From contig CAJJDN010000071.1 in the NCBI GenBank assembly GCA_905182985.1, forward strand, positions 418,059 to 482,058: a stretch of 64,000 nucleotides of DNA, in the 5' to 3' direction. The notes below the pieces were generated by a model, which saw only the letters and a program-made list of their open reading frames with translations, made no database searches and was not told the origin of the DNA. The translations under genes were made by a program, and so were the position numbers. This stretch comes from Paramecium sonneborni. Its lineage: Eukaryota; Ciliophora; Oligohymenophorea; Peniculida; Parameciidae. Shown here one piece after another: positions 35,549 through 49,013 of this stretch (position 1 is its first letter; every line of letters begins with the position of its first letter).

Positions 35549-38500
35549 TCATCTTTTTTGCTTAAATAATTCAATGATTGATTTTTATTCTGAATTAATT
35601 TATGATTATTCTGTTAAAATGCATAATTAAGAAGTTAATAATGATTGTTTAGCAAAGGATTTAAAACAAATAATCTAAAATTGTAAAGTATCATCATTTA
35701 ATTACTATTCTTGTTCCAGATATGTTTTTTTATAGAAATTTGTTTATTTGATATTAATAGAATATAAGTTAACAGATCCATCTGAAAGACCTGCTACAAA
35801 ATTAAGTCCATCTAAACAAAATTTAAGGACTTTTACTTCATCATTTACCTTATCATTAATACAAATTTATCTACGTTGTTCTACCTTCCATAACCCAATC
35901 GAATTTGTAAAATTTAATTAATTCTATCCACTTGTAAGAAGAAAATTGCCTTTTGGTGATAGAGCAATTGAGTTGATTACATTTTAATCACCTTATATTG
36001 TCCAAAATTCAACTAAATCTGTCCAATTAGATATAAAATAAATCAAAATAGTGGTAGAACACATAAAGGCTAAATATTTCCAACTTTAACAAAATTCTAT
36101 TTAACTAGCTGAAATATTAATAGTAATTTCTTAAATTTTTTAAAAATTAGTTGAATTTAAAATTTAAATACTTTAATCAAAACATAAAAATAAAACGTTG
36201 CCATCATGAGAGTAAAATAATTAGCCCTAATTAATTTTTTTATTTATTTAAAGACATCTCTCTTATTAAATTTTATCAACATTAATTATTTTAATAATAT
36301 TTTAATTACTTAATGCAAAGTAATTTCCACTTTCTTAAAATATTGGTTTTCCTTTACAATTATAAATAGCTTTGAATTAATTATCCTCAAAATTAGTTAT
36401 ACTATTAAAAGCTATTTTAATTTGATCGAAATTGTCTTTAAACTAAATTAATAAATAATTATTAGAGAGAGCAATATCAATTATTTTATTTTAGAATCTA
36501 ACTTCTTTAATTTTTACAATTTTATCTATTTTTTTAATATTAATAAATTATAATTTATTCCTATTTGCAATTACTAATATTTCTTAAGATTGAAATGATA
36601 TCAAATCTCCTTCATAATCTTCGAAATTATGGATCATTTGAATATTTTACATATCTTGCAATTATAGAGTGGGAACTAAGCTAGCTAAGTATTTACTATC
36701 AGGTGAAAAGCAAGTAGATTTTTAATTTTCTATACTTAATAATTCAGACTTAAGAATTGAAGGGGATAAGTTTAAAATAATTAATTAATTATTCAATTTT
36801 AGTGCTACTTCTTGTTTTTTAGAATTAAATACACATTAAAGGATTTAAGATTGTACATTCCAACATCCAAGAATTTTATTATTAAAATCTTCTTCTATTT
36901 AGTAGAGATATATTGTATTATCTTAGCAAAATAATAATTATTTATCATCATGAGAAAAGCAGATTTATGTTACTTAATATAAATTTAAATCATTAAAAAC
37001 ATAAATTATACTCTCTTATTGATCTTTAAAAATTTTTATTCCTTTATTTATTGCAACAGCAAATAAATTTTCATTTTAAGAACAAGCAATTAAATAAAAT
37101 TATTCTCCAACAGATAAAGACGATTTTTATTGTTTTAGAAAATTCCATATGATTATTTATTCTTTGTTTTCGCTTTAATAAATTAAATACTTTAGACTTT
37201 TAGAAAATATAATAAGATCATTTTTTGTAGTTTCAGAAAGAGTAACTAAAACTTAATTTGTTTTTGTCTTTATATTCCAATCTCTAACTATACCATCTGA
37301 ATATAATGCATAAATTTGATTTGAATCTACTTAAGAAAACTAAAATAATTTTAATTTAGATTCCTTAATTTCTAATTTTATTAAATTAATAGGATTATCA
37401 ATTTACCATAAATTAATAACACTGTCATATTTATTTGAGTCTTTATATTAAATATCTTAAAAGCTTGCCAAATACTTATTATCTTATGACATTTATGGTT
37501 TATTATGAGATTAGGATACTTAAAATTCTTTAATACACTACCAATTATTAATATTAAATATTTTAAATTCTTAAGTTGAAATAATTACAATTACACTTAA
37601 ATCATAAGAAAAAACAATTTCATTGACTTGAGATTTTTAAAATTAATAATTTAGTTTTTCATTAGTATTTAATAGTTTTTAGAAATCATGAAACAAGATT
37701 CTAAATTTGTTGGATACTGGATCTGTAAATAAGGGTTATTCTAAAGTAGTACAATCTTTTGCTTAAAATAAGAATTAACAATTTGGAGAAAGTAGAATAA
37801 AATTTGACTCTACGATATATATCCACTTCTTAAACCATTTATTATCCTTATCTCTTTACCAAGATATAAGTGCTCCTTATGAATCTAAACAGAAAATATG
37901 ACTATCATTTAAAGTTGTTATTATTTATTTTATTTATGAATTCTATTCTAAGATTTCTTATTTTAAATTTTCAAAATTTATAATTGTCAATTGATCTTTA
38001 ATTTATTCAACATAGATAAACTAGTGTTTTTTAAAAAAACAATAATTTTTAGAATTAGTATTTAAAGTTATTGAATTTTATTTTTCTTATTTTCCATTCT
38101 ATTTAAAGTTCCATTTTTAAATATTATCTAATTGACAAAAAGAAATAAATATTTATTCTTTTGGAGAAAAACTTAGAGAATTTACAGGAAAGTTAAAATC
38201 ATCAATGATTTACAAAATTTCAGTATTTTTAGGATATTCAATATTCCATAAAATAATAGTTCCATCTTTGCTTCCTGATATTAAATATTTAGAAGAATTA
38301 GAGAATTCTAAATAATTGACAGAATCTTTATGTCCTTTAAGTTGAATAATAAGTTACTTTTCTATAAGATCCCATATAAAAATAGGCACATCAACTTCTA
38401 ATCCTTTTATACTTCCAGAAGCCAATAAAAAACCATCTAAAGATAATGCTAATGCATTTATAGAATATTAATGAGCTTTCTAAGTCTCTAATGTTTCATT

Positions 38501-41500
38501 ATTATTTATATTCCATAATTTTATCACTTTATCATCACTTGATGATGCCATGAAATTTCCATCTTATGAAACTGATAATGAATTTATTTTCTTTTAATGT
38601 CCTTTTAAAATTCCAACATTCTTTTTTGCTTTGATATCCCAAAACATTATATTATTTTAATCTGTACTTAACGCTAACCAATCTTATTTATGTAAATAAG
38701 TCAAACAATTTATGTCTTTTTTTGTTGTCCCTATTACAGTACTTTGAGATGATAATGAAAATTAAATTATTTAATTTTTATTATTCACAAATACAAATGA
38801 ATCTCTTCCAATTGCTCTTAAGTAAGCCCTAGAAAACCTTCTACTTTTAAATTTTCAATCTTCTTTATTATTAGATTCTTATTTTCTAAAATTGAAACTT
38901 AAACATAATCATTAACAAAAAATATTATTTCTTCATCAAAGCTTAATTAGAACATATTATAATATAATTTACCTTTAATTAATACTATTTATTTTGATTT
39001 TTATAAGTCAATTATTCTAAATTATTTTTTTTCTTAATCTAATATAGCAAGAAGTTAATATTTATTAGACACTCCTTACTTTTAAAATATTTAACCTAAT
39101 CTTAATTATGGATCTTTAATAATATAATTCTTCTCCAATTAATAATGCATTACATTACATATCAGTTTTTAATTTCTTGAAATTTAAAATAATCTTATCA
39201 TATAATACGAACTTAATGAGAATCCTTCTCCATCATTTGTAAATATAACAATACAATCATTTATCTTAGTCTATAAATCAAAAGTATCAATTATATTAAA
39301 ATTACCCTTCTAAAATTTAATTAACTAAATTTTTGATTCTGTTTAAATAACAATGTAATCTTTTTATTAACTATAAGCCATAGCATTGACATCTCCATTA
39401 AATTAATGTTCTTATCTTTAATTTAATTCTATAATAAACAGTCTTTTTGTATAAGATAAAATTATTAAAATTTATTTTAAATTAGACCTATGTAATTACT
39501 TAATATATTAATTTGAGTTTATTGGAAATGCAAATTCTAAATTAAATACATCATTAATAATAATATTTTAACCATCTTTTATTCCTGTTCCACATTTACC
39601 ATCTTCTTAGATTGAAAAACTATCAATCTCTTAATGATAACCACATAATTTTATTTTATTTAAATCTCTTATATTCCAAATCTTTACTGTCTTTTCATTC
39701 TATGTAATAAGTATTTCATCTTTTACAAATTATAATATTTAAGTATTTTGAATAAGCTTTATTTCACAAATCTGTAATCCTTTTTCATAATCCCAAATTT
39801 TTATCTTTTCATCTTGATGTATTAATAGTAAGTTTTATTTAGTCTCAAAAAATCTTAAGTATTTTATATTTAAACCTCCTTTAAAAGCAAATATACATTT
39901 CTCAAAGTTATTACTAAATATATTAATCTCTTCTCCTTTAACCAAAGCTATTAAATTGTTAGATGATATTGCACCACAATCAAAAAATTATTCAAATGTT
40001 TATTCAAATTAAAAATAATCTAAATTTATTTAAATTAATTCTAAATTATTTTTTTAAAGTATCAAAAATTAATTATTATCGAAAAAGCTTAATTATATAA
40101 TAGGTAGATCAAAAACTTAAGATCCAATAAAAATTAATACATTTTCAGAATATTTCCATATCTCAACAACACCATTGTAATGTAATGCTAATAAATTAGT
40201 ATCATATGAAAATATTATTGAATTAAAATCTTTTAAACCAGTATCCTTTCTTACCTTAATTTAATATGTAAAAATATCCCATAAAATAAGTTCTCCACAG
40301 CTGCCTGAAATTATAGATTTTTAATCTTGAGTAAATATTATTTTAACTATTTAATCTTTATGACCATCTAATAATTTTTATTCATAATTCTTATTCTTAC
40401 TTATAATAACAATATGTTTATTAGGATTACCTAAATAAAACCCAATCAGATTATTATCTTAAGAAAATTATACTTACCCTTTTATTTATTATTATTCTAC
40501 TACTTTTAATAGACTACAGCTTTTAATATCATAAATTTGAAATAAATCTTAAAATACTAATACTATCTATGAACCATCTGGAGAATAATTTATCGATTTT
40601 ATAATTAAATCCCCAAAACTTATTCTATTTTAAAATTTAAAAGGTTATGAATCTAAATTCCAAAATAAAATTTCTCCCTAATATCCAATTGCTAATTCAT
40701 TATTAGTTGGCGAAAATTGAAAGGCCTGAACATCTTTATTTTAGTTTTCAAGAAGTTCTTGAATTAATAAATTTTTTTCTAAGTCAAAAATTTTAATAGA
40801 ATTAACTTCTTATGAAATGTATGCCATAATCTAACTATTAGATTTAACACAAAAGTTTTTAATCTATAGATTTAATTTCTTTATTTTTGCATCCATATAT
40901 ATTTTATTTGTGTTTATGAGTATAGTCTATTGGATTCTGTTTTATTAATCCTAATTATTTTTCTCATTATCCTTAAAGATCTTTGAATAGTTGTCTTATA
41001 AAATGAATAATTTTTCAAAATTATTTGATAATATATATTTATTCCAATAGTTTGCATTCCAAGGTATGAAACAAATTGTTTTAAGTGTAGGAACTTCCAA
41101 AATGTTAAATAATTTAAATTCTTAATTATCTTTTAAAAATAAAGATAATTTGGAACCATCTGTTGAAAACTAAATTCGATCTGGTTAAAGATCTAATTCA
41201 ATTGAACTTATAATTTATGCCAAATCAATATCTTATATGCTAAGTTTTTTATCATAAACAGTTGCAGCTATCTTTCCTTTTGGAGAGATTGAAAATTGAT
41301 AGTATTTTTACTATTAATCTTGAGATTTAATATGAAATTTATTAATTTCTTTAATAAATATGAAATCACTTGTACCAAATATTAATTATTAACTATCCTC
41401 ACTGAATATAATTGTAGTTAATATGATATCAGAGAAATTAAATATTATTTAGTTACTACTTGTATTTACTGCAATATTCCAAACTATAACAGTATTCTAA

Positions 41501-44500
41501 GTAGCTACTGCCAAATAACTTCCTTAAGGACTAAATATTAATTATATTATTTTATTATATCGAGGATCTAAATTAGCTTCAAGTTTAATTATTTCTTTAG
41601 TTTAAAAGTTATGTAATTCAATCTCATTTATTTAGGATATTACAGCAACTATTGGTTCTGTTGGATGTAATGCAAAAAACTTGATAAATTTATTATCAAT
41701 TTTAAAAACACATTCTTCACTTTGACCTTCTTTAGATAAATCTAAAATTTAGAAATTCCCATCTGAGTCTTATGAATATAATTTTTTCTAATCTTGAGAT
41801 ATTTATACTTTTTAGACTTTATTTTTCATTTAATCTAATAATTGCAATTAAACTTATGATTAAATATTCCTTAAATCCCATTTTCCAATATTAAAATCAT
41901 TACTTCCAGAAAAAAGTAAAGTAGAATCAGAAGAAAAAGAAAGTGTATTAACTTAAGCTTTATGTCCTTCTAAATTTTAAATAAGTTAATAAGTCTATGT
42001 ATCCCATAATTTGATATTATTATCTTCTCCTGTTGATGCAATATATTGACCATTAGGCGAAATTTGAACTTCTAAAATTCTTGTATTATGTCCTTTTATT
42101 AATGGTTTTTCTTTACAAATAACATTTTACCATTATACATTAGATAAATCGGCTAAATTAAAATTACATGAATTAATTTCAACATTTTAAAATATAGAAC
42201 AACTAATATCACAATCAAATAAACTTAATCCTGAAATATTTGTATTAGCTAATTTAATCTTACTAAAATCTTAAGATCCCAAATAGACATTTATTTAACT
42301 CAATAAATATATACTATTTGATGCCGATCTACTAAAATCTTAATCTTTCATCTTTGAAAGTTTAACTATTTAAATCAATTTTTAATTCATTCTATCAACA
42401 TTATTTAATTTTTCTCTTATAAAATTTATTACACCTTTAAAATTAACAGTAGAAATATTAAATTTTGAATTATTAAATATAGACTTTTAAAAAATTGATA
42501 AATTTTTCTATAAGTTATCATCATTTACTTGTTGGATATCAGAATCTAAATTATTCAAAGACATTAATACATCAAAAATGTATTTTGCAACATAAAATTC
42601 TTAAATTGATTTATGAGTAAATGAATATGTGCTTCCCTTTGCACTCAATAAAATACAACTTCTTATTAATTTCTTATATTCATCTTCTATATCAAAGTAT
42701 TACTTAAGCCAATCATCAACAACCTGTTCAATCTTATAATTACTTTTTAAATCAAGTTTACCTTGTGGTTTATAACCAATTTAAGATAAATCTTGTAAAG
42801 TCATATCTAATGCTAAAGAATATGAAAATTAATAAATGTCATAAGCAAAACTTTCATAATTTGATACTTTACCAAGTTCTCTTTACTTTTAAATTTGTTA
42901 TTCATGATAAAAATTAATAAAACTTTCATAAAACTCAAAAACTGTAAACTTTTTCATTTTTAAAGACATAACTACGATATTAGTATCATCAGAATTCAAA
43001 TTTATAGTATTACCATCAAAAAAGATTGTATCTTATTCATGTTTTAAAACACTAACAATTGAATAGTTCTAAAAAAACTTTTAATTTTCAAGACTATCAA
43101 TAATTTCATTTATTTTTGCTATTTCAATTTTTGATTAATATTCTTCTTCTTTTTATTTATCAAGCATTTATTCATCATCCAAATTAGGTATATCTTGTTG
43201 TTATTAAATCTAAAATGGTTAATTTTCTTAATTATAATATTCTCTAGCATTTTAAGAAAACCTTAATTACTTTTTTAGTTTCATATAATTTTTAATAAAA
43301 ATATCTTTAATTTCAGTCGAACCTGAGTATCTTTTGGTTATATTTGGTAATACCTAAACAATAATTTCTAACATGAATGGAGTTGTCAATAAATCTTATA
43401 TTTTTACACTTTCAATAGATGTTTTAAATTTATTAGCACTCCATAAAGATAATAACTCTTTTTTTAATGCATTAGTTTATTCATCTTTTAAAACTTCAAG
43501 AGTTTTATTTGTTTTAATTTTTTCTATTATAAAATCTTCTTCTTTATCCTAAAAAATTCTATCCTATTTTCTAATCATTGATTTTTTAATAAAATTATTT
43601 ACTTAAAAAGAAATTAAACTCCAAATAGAAATAAACTCTTCCAAATTAAAACTTTACCCAGTTATTTATTTAACAAATTCATATATTTCCTTTATTTTTT
43701 TTTTAACACTCAATTCAACATATTAATTTAAATATTCATCCTACTATTTTTAATTAAAGTTTTATAACTAAACTTCTTTCAAAGTTAAAAGACTTTCTCC
43801 ATAAAACCATGTTTGATATCCACTTGTATGAAGTATTTCCTTTCTTGTTGTTATAATAACTTTCATTTATTTATCAATTTTATCAATATTTAATTCTTAA
43901 ATCAATTTATTTGTCATTATAAGATTAGATTGAATACAGTCCTATTTCATTTCATCATAACTATCTAATATTAAAATAATGAATTCCTTTTTATTTTATA
44001 TAGCTTCTTTAAATTCTCTTATTTAATATTTATCAAATTAATAGTTTTCAGATTCTAATGCTTATTCAAATAAATTATATTTTGGATTCTTTAAAGTGGG
44101 TAATGATACAAATATTGGAGTCCATTTTGAAGAAATTCCTTTTTAATTCCATATAAATTCTTCAATTTTTCTAGCTGCTTTACTTTTACCAGAACCAGCA
44201 TTTCCTGAAAGTAACATAACATCTTTTTATTTTGATTCATTCCAAATAAATTCATTTACTTCTCCTGAATAATCATTCCATTTATCAGCCATTAATTATG
44301 ATATTTCAATATTATCATTAGTTTTTACACTTAATCCAGTACTAGGATCATATTCAATAGTCTATAATTATATATAAACAGAATCTATTTCTGTTATTTT
44401 TTATTAAAATAATATCTTTTATTTTCTAATTTCTAATAATTCATCATATCTTTTTCCTCTTAATTTACGAATATCATCACCTACTTAATTTAAACTTTCT

Positions 44501-47500
44501 TATAAATTCTCAATTTAACCTTTTATTTACTTTATATCTTTTGATATATCTTTTAAAAATAATAAACTAATATCCATAGCCTCTGACATTTCTGAAATAT
44601 TATCAAGAGATTAATCTAGTTCTTCATAGGTTTATTTTAATTCCAATTACAGTTATTCCCTTTTTTAAGAATTTCCTTCAAGCTTTATTTACTATTAAAG
44701 GTTTTCTAATTTTTACATTCTTTCTTTTATTTCATCTTTTATTGAACTTGATAAATTATCTAATTCTGATGAAAATAATAATTTCTAAATTTATATTAAT
44801 TCCTTGTTTTTTAATAGACTTCTAACTTTTTAATCTTTTTCATATACCCAAATATATTATAAATATTTTGTAGAAAATGAATAAATCTATTACTCTTAAA
44901 TACATTATTATAATCTTATTAAATTATAAACTAAACCTTCTCTAACTTTGTAATCTGACTTTAATTCAATTGAATCAATTAACTTTTCTTTTAATTCTAT
45001 ATAACAATTCTTCATCTCTTACCAAATTGAGTCATTAATAACATCGGGTTTTAACCCTTATGAATATTCTTAACTTGACTTTTAATAGAAAAATGATAAA
45101 AATTCAGGTAATTATAAATTCACATTCAATTGATATTAATTTTTTTATTTATCCTCTATTTATAAACCATCAATCATTTATTTTATTTATGTTTTAACTT
45201 TTACACTAAAAAATTTATCACTCTTTTCCTTTAGATTTTTTATTTAAGTGCTAAAATCTTATTATTCAGATTATTATAATTGAATTAATTGATCTTAGAA
45301 CTTTTTTTGTTCGTCATTTTAGGATTCTTTTTATAAAATTTATTAGATTAAACTTTATTTCTATTTATAAATTGATTTCTATTAATAAATTAAGTTTAGA
45401 CCAAGTTATAATAATTTTTTGTAAGATTTAAAATATTTATTACATTATTTTATAAGTTTTAACATTTACTCATTTCTCTATTAAATTTAAGGAAAAGAAT
45501 TTTAAGAATTATCATTTTCAATTTAGAGTTTTTTCATTTTTTCATTATTATTTGCATCAAATTTATTTACCTATTCTAATATTTAATCATATTTTGTTAT
45601 AAGATTTTTTAAAGATGGCAGTTCTTCAGGTTCCTTTTAAACTTAAAGAATTAGAAATTATGATTCTGCAAAGAATTTCAAAATTTCATTACATAAGTCT
45701 AAGTTTTCTGTAGTCTAACTTTCATTTCTAATAAAATCAAAATCTGATTAAATTTAAAAAACAAAACCTTTAAAAAAAGTTTTATAAGTTTATTCATCAG
45801 TTTCTTAAGTTTACAGATTTATCATCAAAGACAATTTTTATTTTTAACTTAGTAAAAGTTCTATAACTTTTCCTTTAAAATTTTTATCTTCTTACTCCTT
45901 TGGAAATTCAAATTTTTTAGTATAATTTTAAAGCTACTACTCAACTTTCTTTAAGTAATGATTTTGTATATTAAAGAATTACTTTAAGTATTATAAAGCT
46001 AAAATGTTAAATTTACAATCAATAAGTATTTAAGATGCATCTTCTAAATTAATCAATTAATAATTAAACAACTAAAGTTTTTCAACTAAATTATTTTTAA
46101 GTTTTTTAATTATTTTAATTATCCATTCTCCTTAATAGTTATTTTCAATAATCTTGCCTATATTTTCTACTTATATTGAAATATTTTTTTCTATTTTAAT
46201 TTCTTTTTGAATAAATTTAGTAAAATTATGTTTAAAATAATTTAAATTCAAAGCAAATTAAGCAAATTTTGTTTCAAAAGTTTAAAAAAAAATTAGAAAA
46301 TTATTTATTTCTAATATGTTCATCAATTTATCTATATCTTTTTAGAGTTTATTAGCTAAAAATATGTTTGACTCATAAATTTAACTTGCGAATTGAATTA
46401 CATTAATGAAAAAACTTTAAATTTGATCAATAAATTCATTTAAATCTACCATTATAAAATTATCAATCATTTCTAAACAATCTAATAAATTTGTTTTATT
46501 CTTTGAAATTTTAAATTAATCTAAATATGATGTAAGCATATGAAATTTAGCAGTTTCAAACAATGATAATTCTTAAATATAATTACATAATAAAATTAAT
46601 TTTTTATAAGCCCCTTAAAATTGTCTTATAGAAACTTATTAATCATCCTAAAAAATTTAAATTGGAATCTAGGATTCTTATTTAAAATAATTATGAAATG
46701 AATGCAAAATTTGTTGATAAATTGTAATAAAATCATCTTTTTAAAATTTTAAATTGTTAATTAATTTTTAAAGTATTTCTTATTCATAATTAGCTAAAAT
46801 AATTTCAAAATCTTCTTATTTTTTTTCTTTTTGATATTTAAAATTAAAATTTTTATAAAAATCCCAATGATTAATATTTTGAGCAAATTCTCCTTTTAAC
46901 AGAAATTATACAAATAATAAGAACTTTTTTTTCCCATAAACCTCCAAAAAATCAGTAATTTCAATATCATAAATTTATTTTGATTTATCTTAAAACAATG
47001 TCATTATAGCTTCATTTTTGTTATATAAGACACATTGTATCAAATCATTTTCAATAAGATTATTCCACTTATTTGATAATTGATTAGGTTTTTTTTAAAA
47101 TAATATAGTTTTATCAATAATAGGACGATAAGAAATGATATCAGTAATCATTTATATCCAACAAAAATGTAGAATCCAATTATTAGAAACTAGTATATAT
47201 TATTAAAAGACATCTTTTAATTATTAAATTTATTTATAGACTGATTATTTTGATTTTAATTATCTAATGATAGACCATTTGATTAACTAAAATAAATAAT
47301 AGGTTTAATAAGTTTCTTTTGGATATTGTTATTTTTCAATTCCTTTTTTTAATAGAAATTGGCCTCCACTTATAATTGTTGATAATAAATCTTCAGTTGG
47401 TGAAAAAGATACAATTGATTTTCCTGCTTCAATAAAAAAATCAATTAATAAATCTGTTCCTTCAGTTGAATTAGTTTATGAATTTATTATCATTATTTTC

Positions 47501-48198
47501 ATTATGGTTATTTCAAATTCCATTCCTGTCTTCCAAGCATTTGCTTATTCAATTTCTAATTAAGTATTAAACTCAGATAACTTTTATATATAATCTTATT
47601 GTACAGAAACTTCAAAACATCTTTAAGAATTGTTTAATTAAAAGGCATATATTATCCTTAATAATTCATTACAAATTTATAATATTTAATAGCAAATAAA
47701 CCCAGAAATTCTTAAATAAGTTGTAAGCACTGATAACATATTTCCAAAATTTTCTTACACCAATCCATATATTTTATTTGTTTCTCTTTCATTAACACAA
47801 AAGTAATTTAAATGTTCTCTATTATAAATAAACCATTATATTTTCATAAGGACTTCATTTCTTTTAGTTGTATCACCTATACATTAAGCTTCTTCTACAA
47901 TAAATTTTAGAGACTCATTCAAATTGGTTTGATAGTTGTCAGGCTGTTATGATGAAATCATTAAATTTTAATCTGATTTAAGTTTTACATCAATTACATT
48001 GTCCATTTAAGATTTTACACATCCTCCACCTCTTAAATTGAGTTTATTATCATGGTAGCTCTAATTATAATTTAAATAATCAAAAGATGGTGTATTTAAT
48101 AAGAAGTCTTGAGCACCTTCGAATTATATGCCAATCATCACTATAGCTTCTACTTTATTTTAAGTAATCATATATTCATTCAAAAATGAGGTAAACAT
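35549..48198 (-). CDS. Giant NACHT NTPase - pentapeptide - WD40 protein, about 4,208 aa
   Basis: One frame runs from ATG 48198 to about 38,840; it then changes once and continues to TGA 35549. A 23-nt GT...AG intron at 38815-38837 accounts for the change and makes the length a multiple of three. Residues 1-1300 are helical and partly coiled coil (Leu, Lys, Gln, Asn-rich). The NACHT domain begins MLLSGNAGSGKSKAARKIEE (P-loop near residue 1336); ILILDSYDEM is Walker B, followed by KVIITTRKEIL (sensor). Around residues 1980-2010 a short pentapeptide-like stretch reads ANTNISGLSLFDCDISCSIF. Then come some 2,100 residues of WD40 repeats, for example YIASTGEDNNIKLWDTQTY, LLFSGSNDFNIGKWD and FMASSSDDKVIKLWN. 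The layout resembles NLR/TEP1-type NACHT-WD40 proteins; a role in sensing or scaffolding is inference. No TM or death-fold domain is seen. Confidence 0.88.
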
Positions 48199-49013
48199 TT
48201 TTATTTTAATGAAAATAAAGGAAAAAATCTCAGTCACAAATAAAAAGATTTGATTATATTAATTAAATTTTTTTTTCTGTTGTTTTCCGTTAATTGCCTA
48301 ATTAATTAATTACGATTTCAACAATAATATGAAAAATTTATATTGTGATTTATCAAACACTACAATAATGAATGTTTTAATATTATTAACTAATTTTTTA
48401 ATTTAAATTCTTATGAGTATATTGATTAAGAAAGAAAAATTAAATGATAAATTTAATTCTATAATTCATATTTTGTAAACTTTACATTTTTAATATTAAT
48501 AAATAGAAAAATAAAAATTCTTAATATAATGAGTAATAACAATCTAATTTATAATTATTTTCACCTACTTTTCTTAACTTAAATTAAATATCGACTCTTT
48601 TATTTATTTTTACTCAAAAAAAGAAAATGATTTTTACATTTATTATTTGCATAATTATTATTATTAATTGTGAAATGAAGAGAAGAATTGATATTAAAAT
48701 ACAAGATATTTTTATTAAAATAATTAAAAAGTAAATAATATATAAATATCCCATTTTAAATTCTAAAAAAACTAATTTTTTATCAAATTCTAAAATGTAA
48801 TGATAAATTAAATTATTGAAAAGGATATTGACAGTTTAAAGACAAATATTATAGAAATGGTTGTAGTTAAATTTTGGAAATATTGTTACTTATTTTGAAA
48901 TTATTGATTCCTATAATTAAATATAAGTCAGAGAAAAAGATAAATAAGTAATAATATAAATAATAACTATTTTGATATTTGTTTTATCACATAATTATAT
49001 TTTATCAATTTAA
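48199..49013. other. Divergent spacer between NACHT-WD40 and Sec7 genes
   Basis: 815 bp, AT-rich, the longest divergent upstream region in the window. No coding frame with a convincing start is seen. It should hold both promoters; no element recognised. Confidence 0.4.

Noticed and set aside
47940..48000. An intron near the start of the NACHT-WD40 gene
   Set aside because: A first reading suggested a TGA here, but careful re-reading shows the frame is open without splicing.
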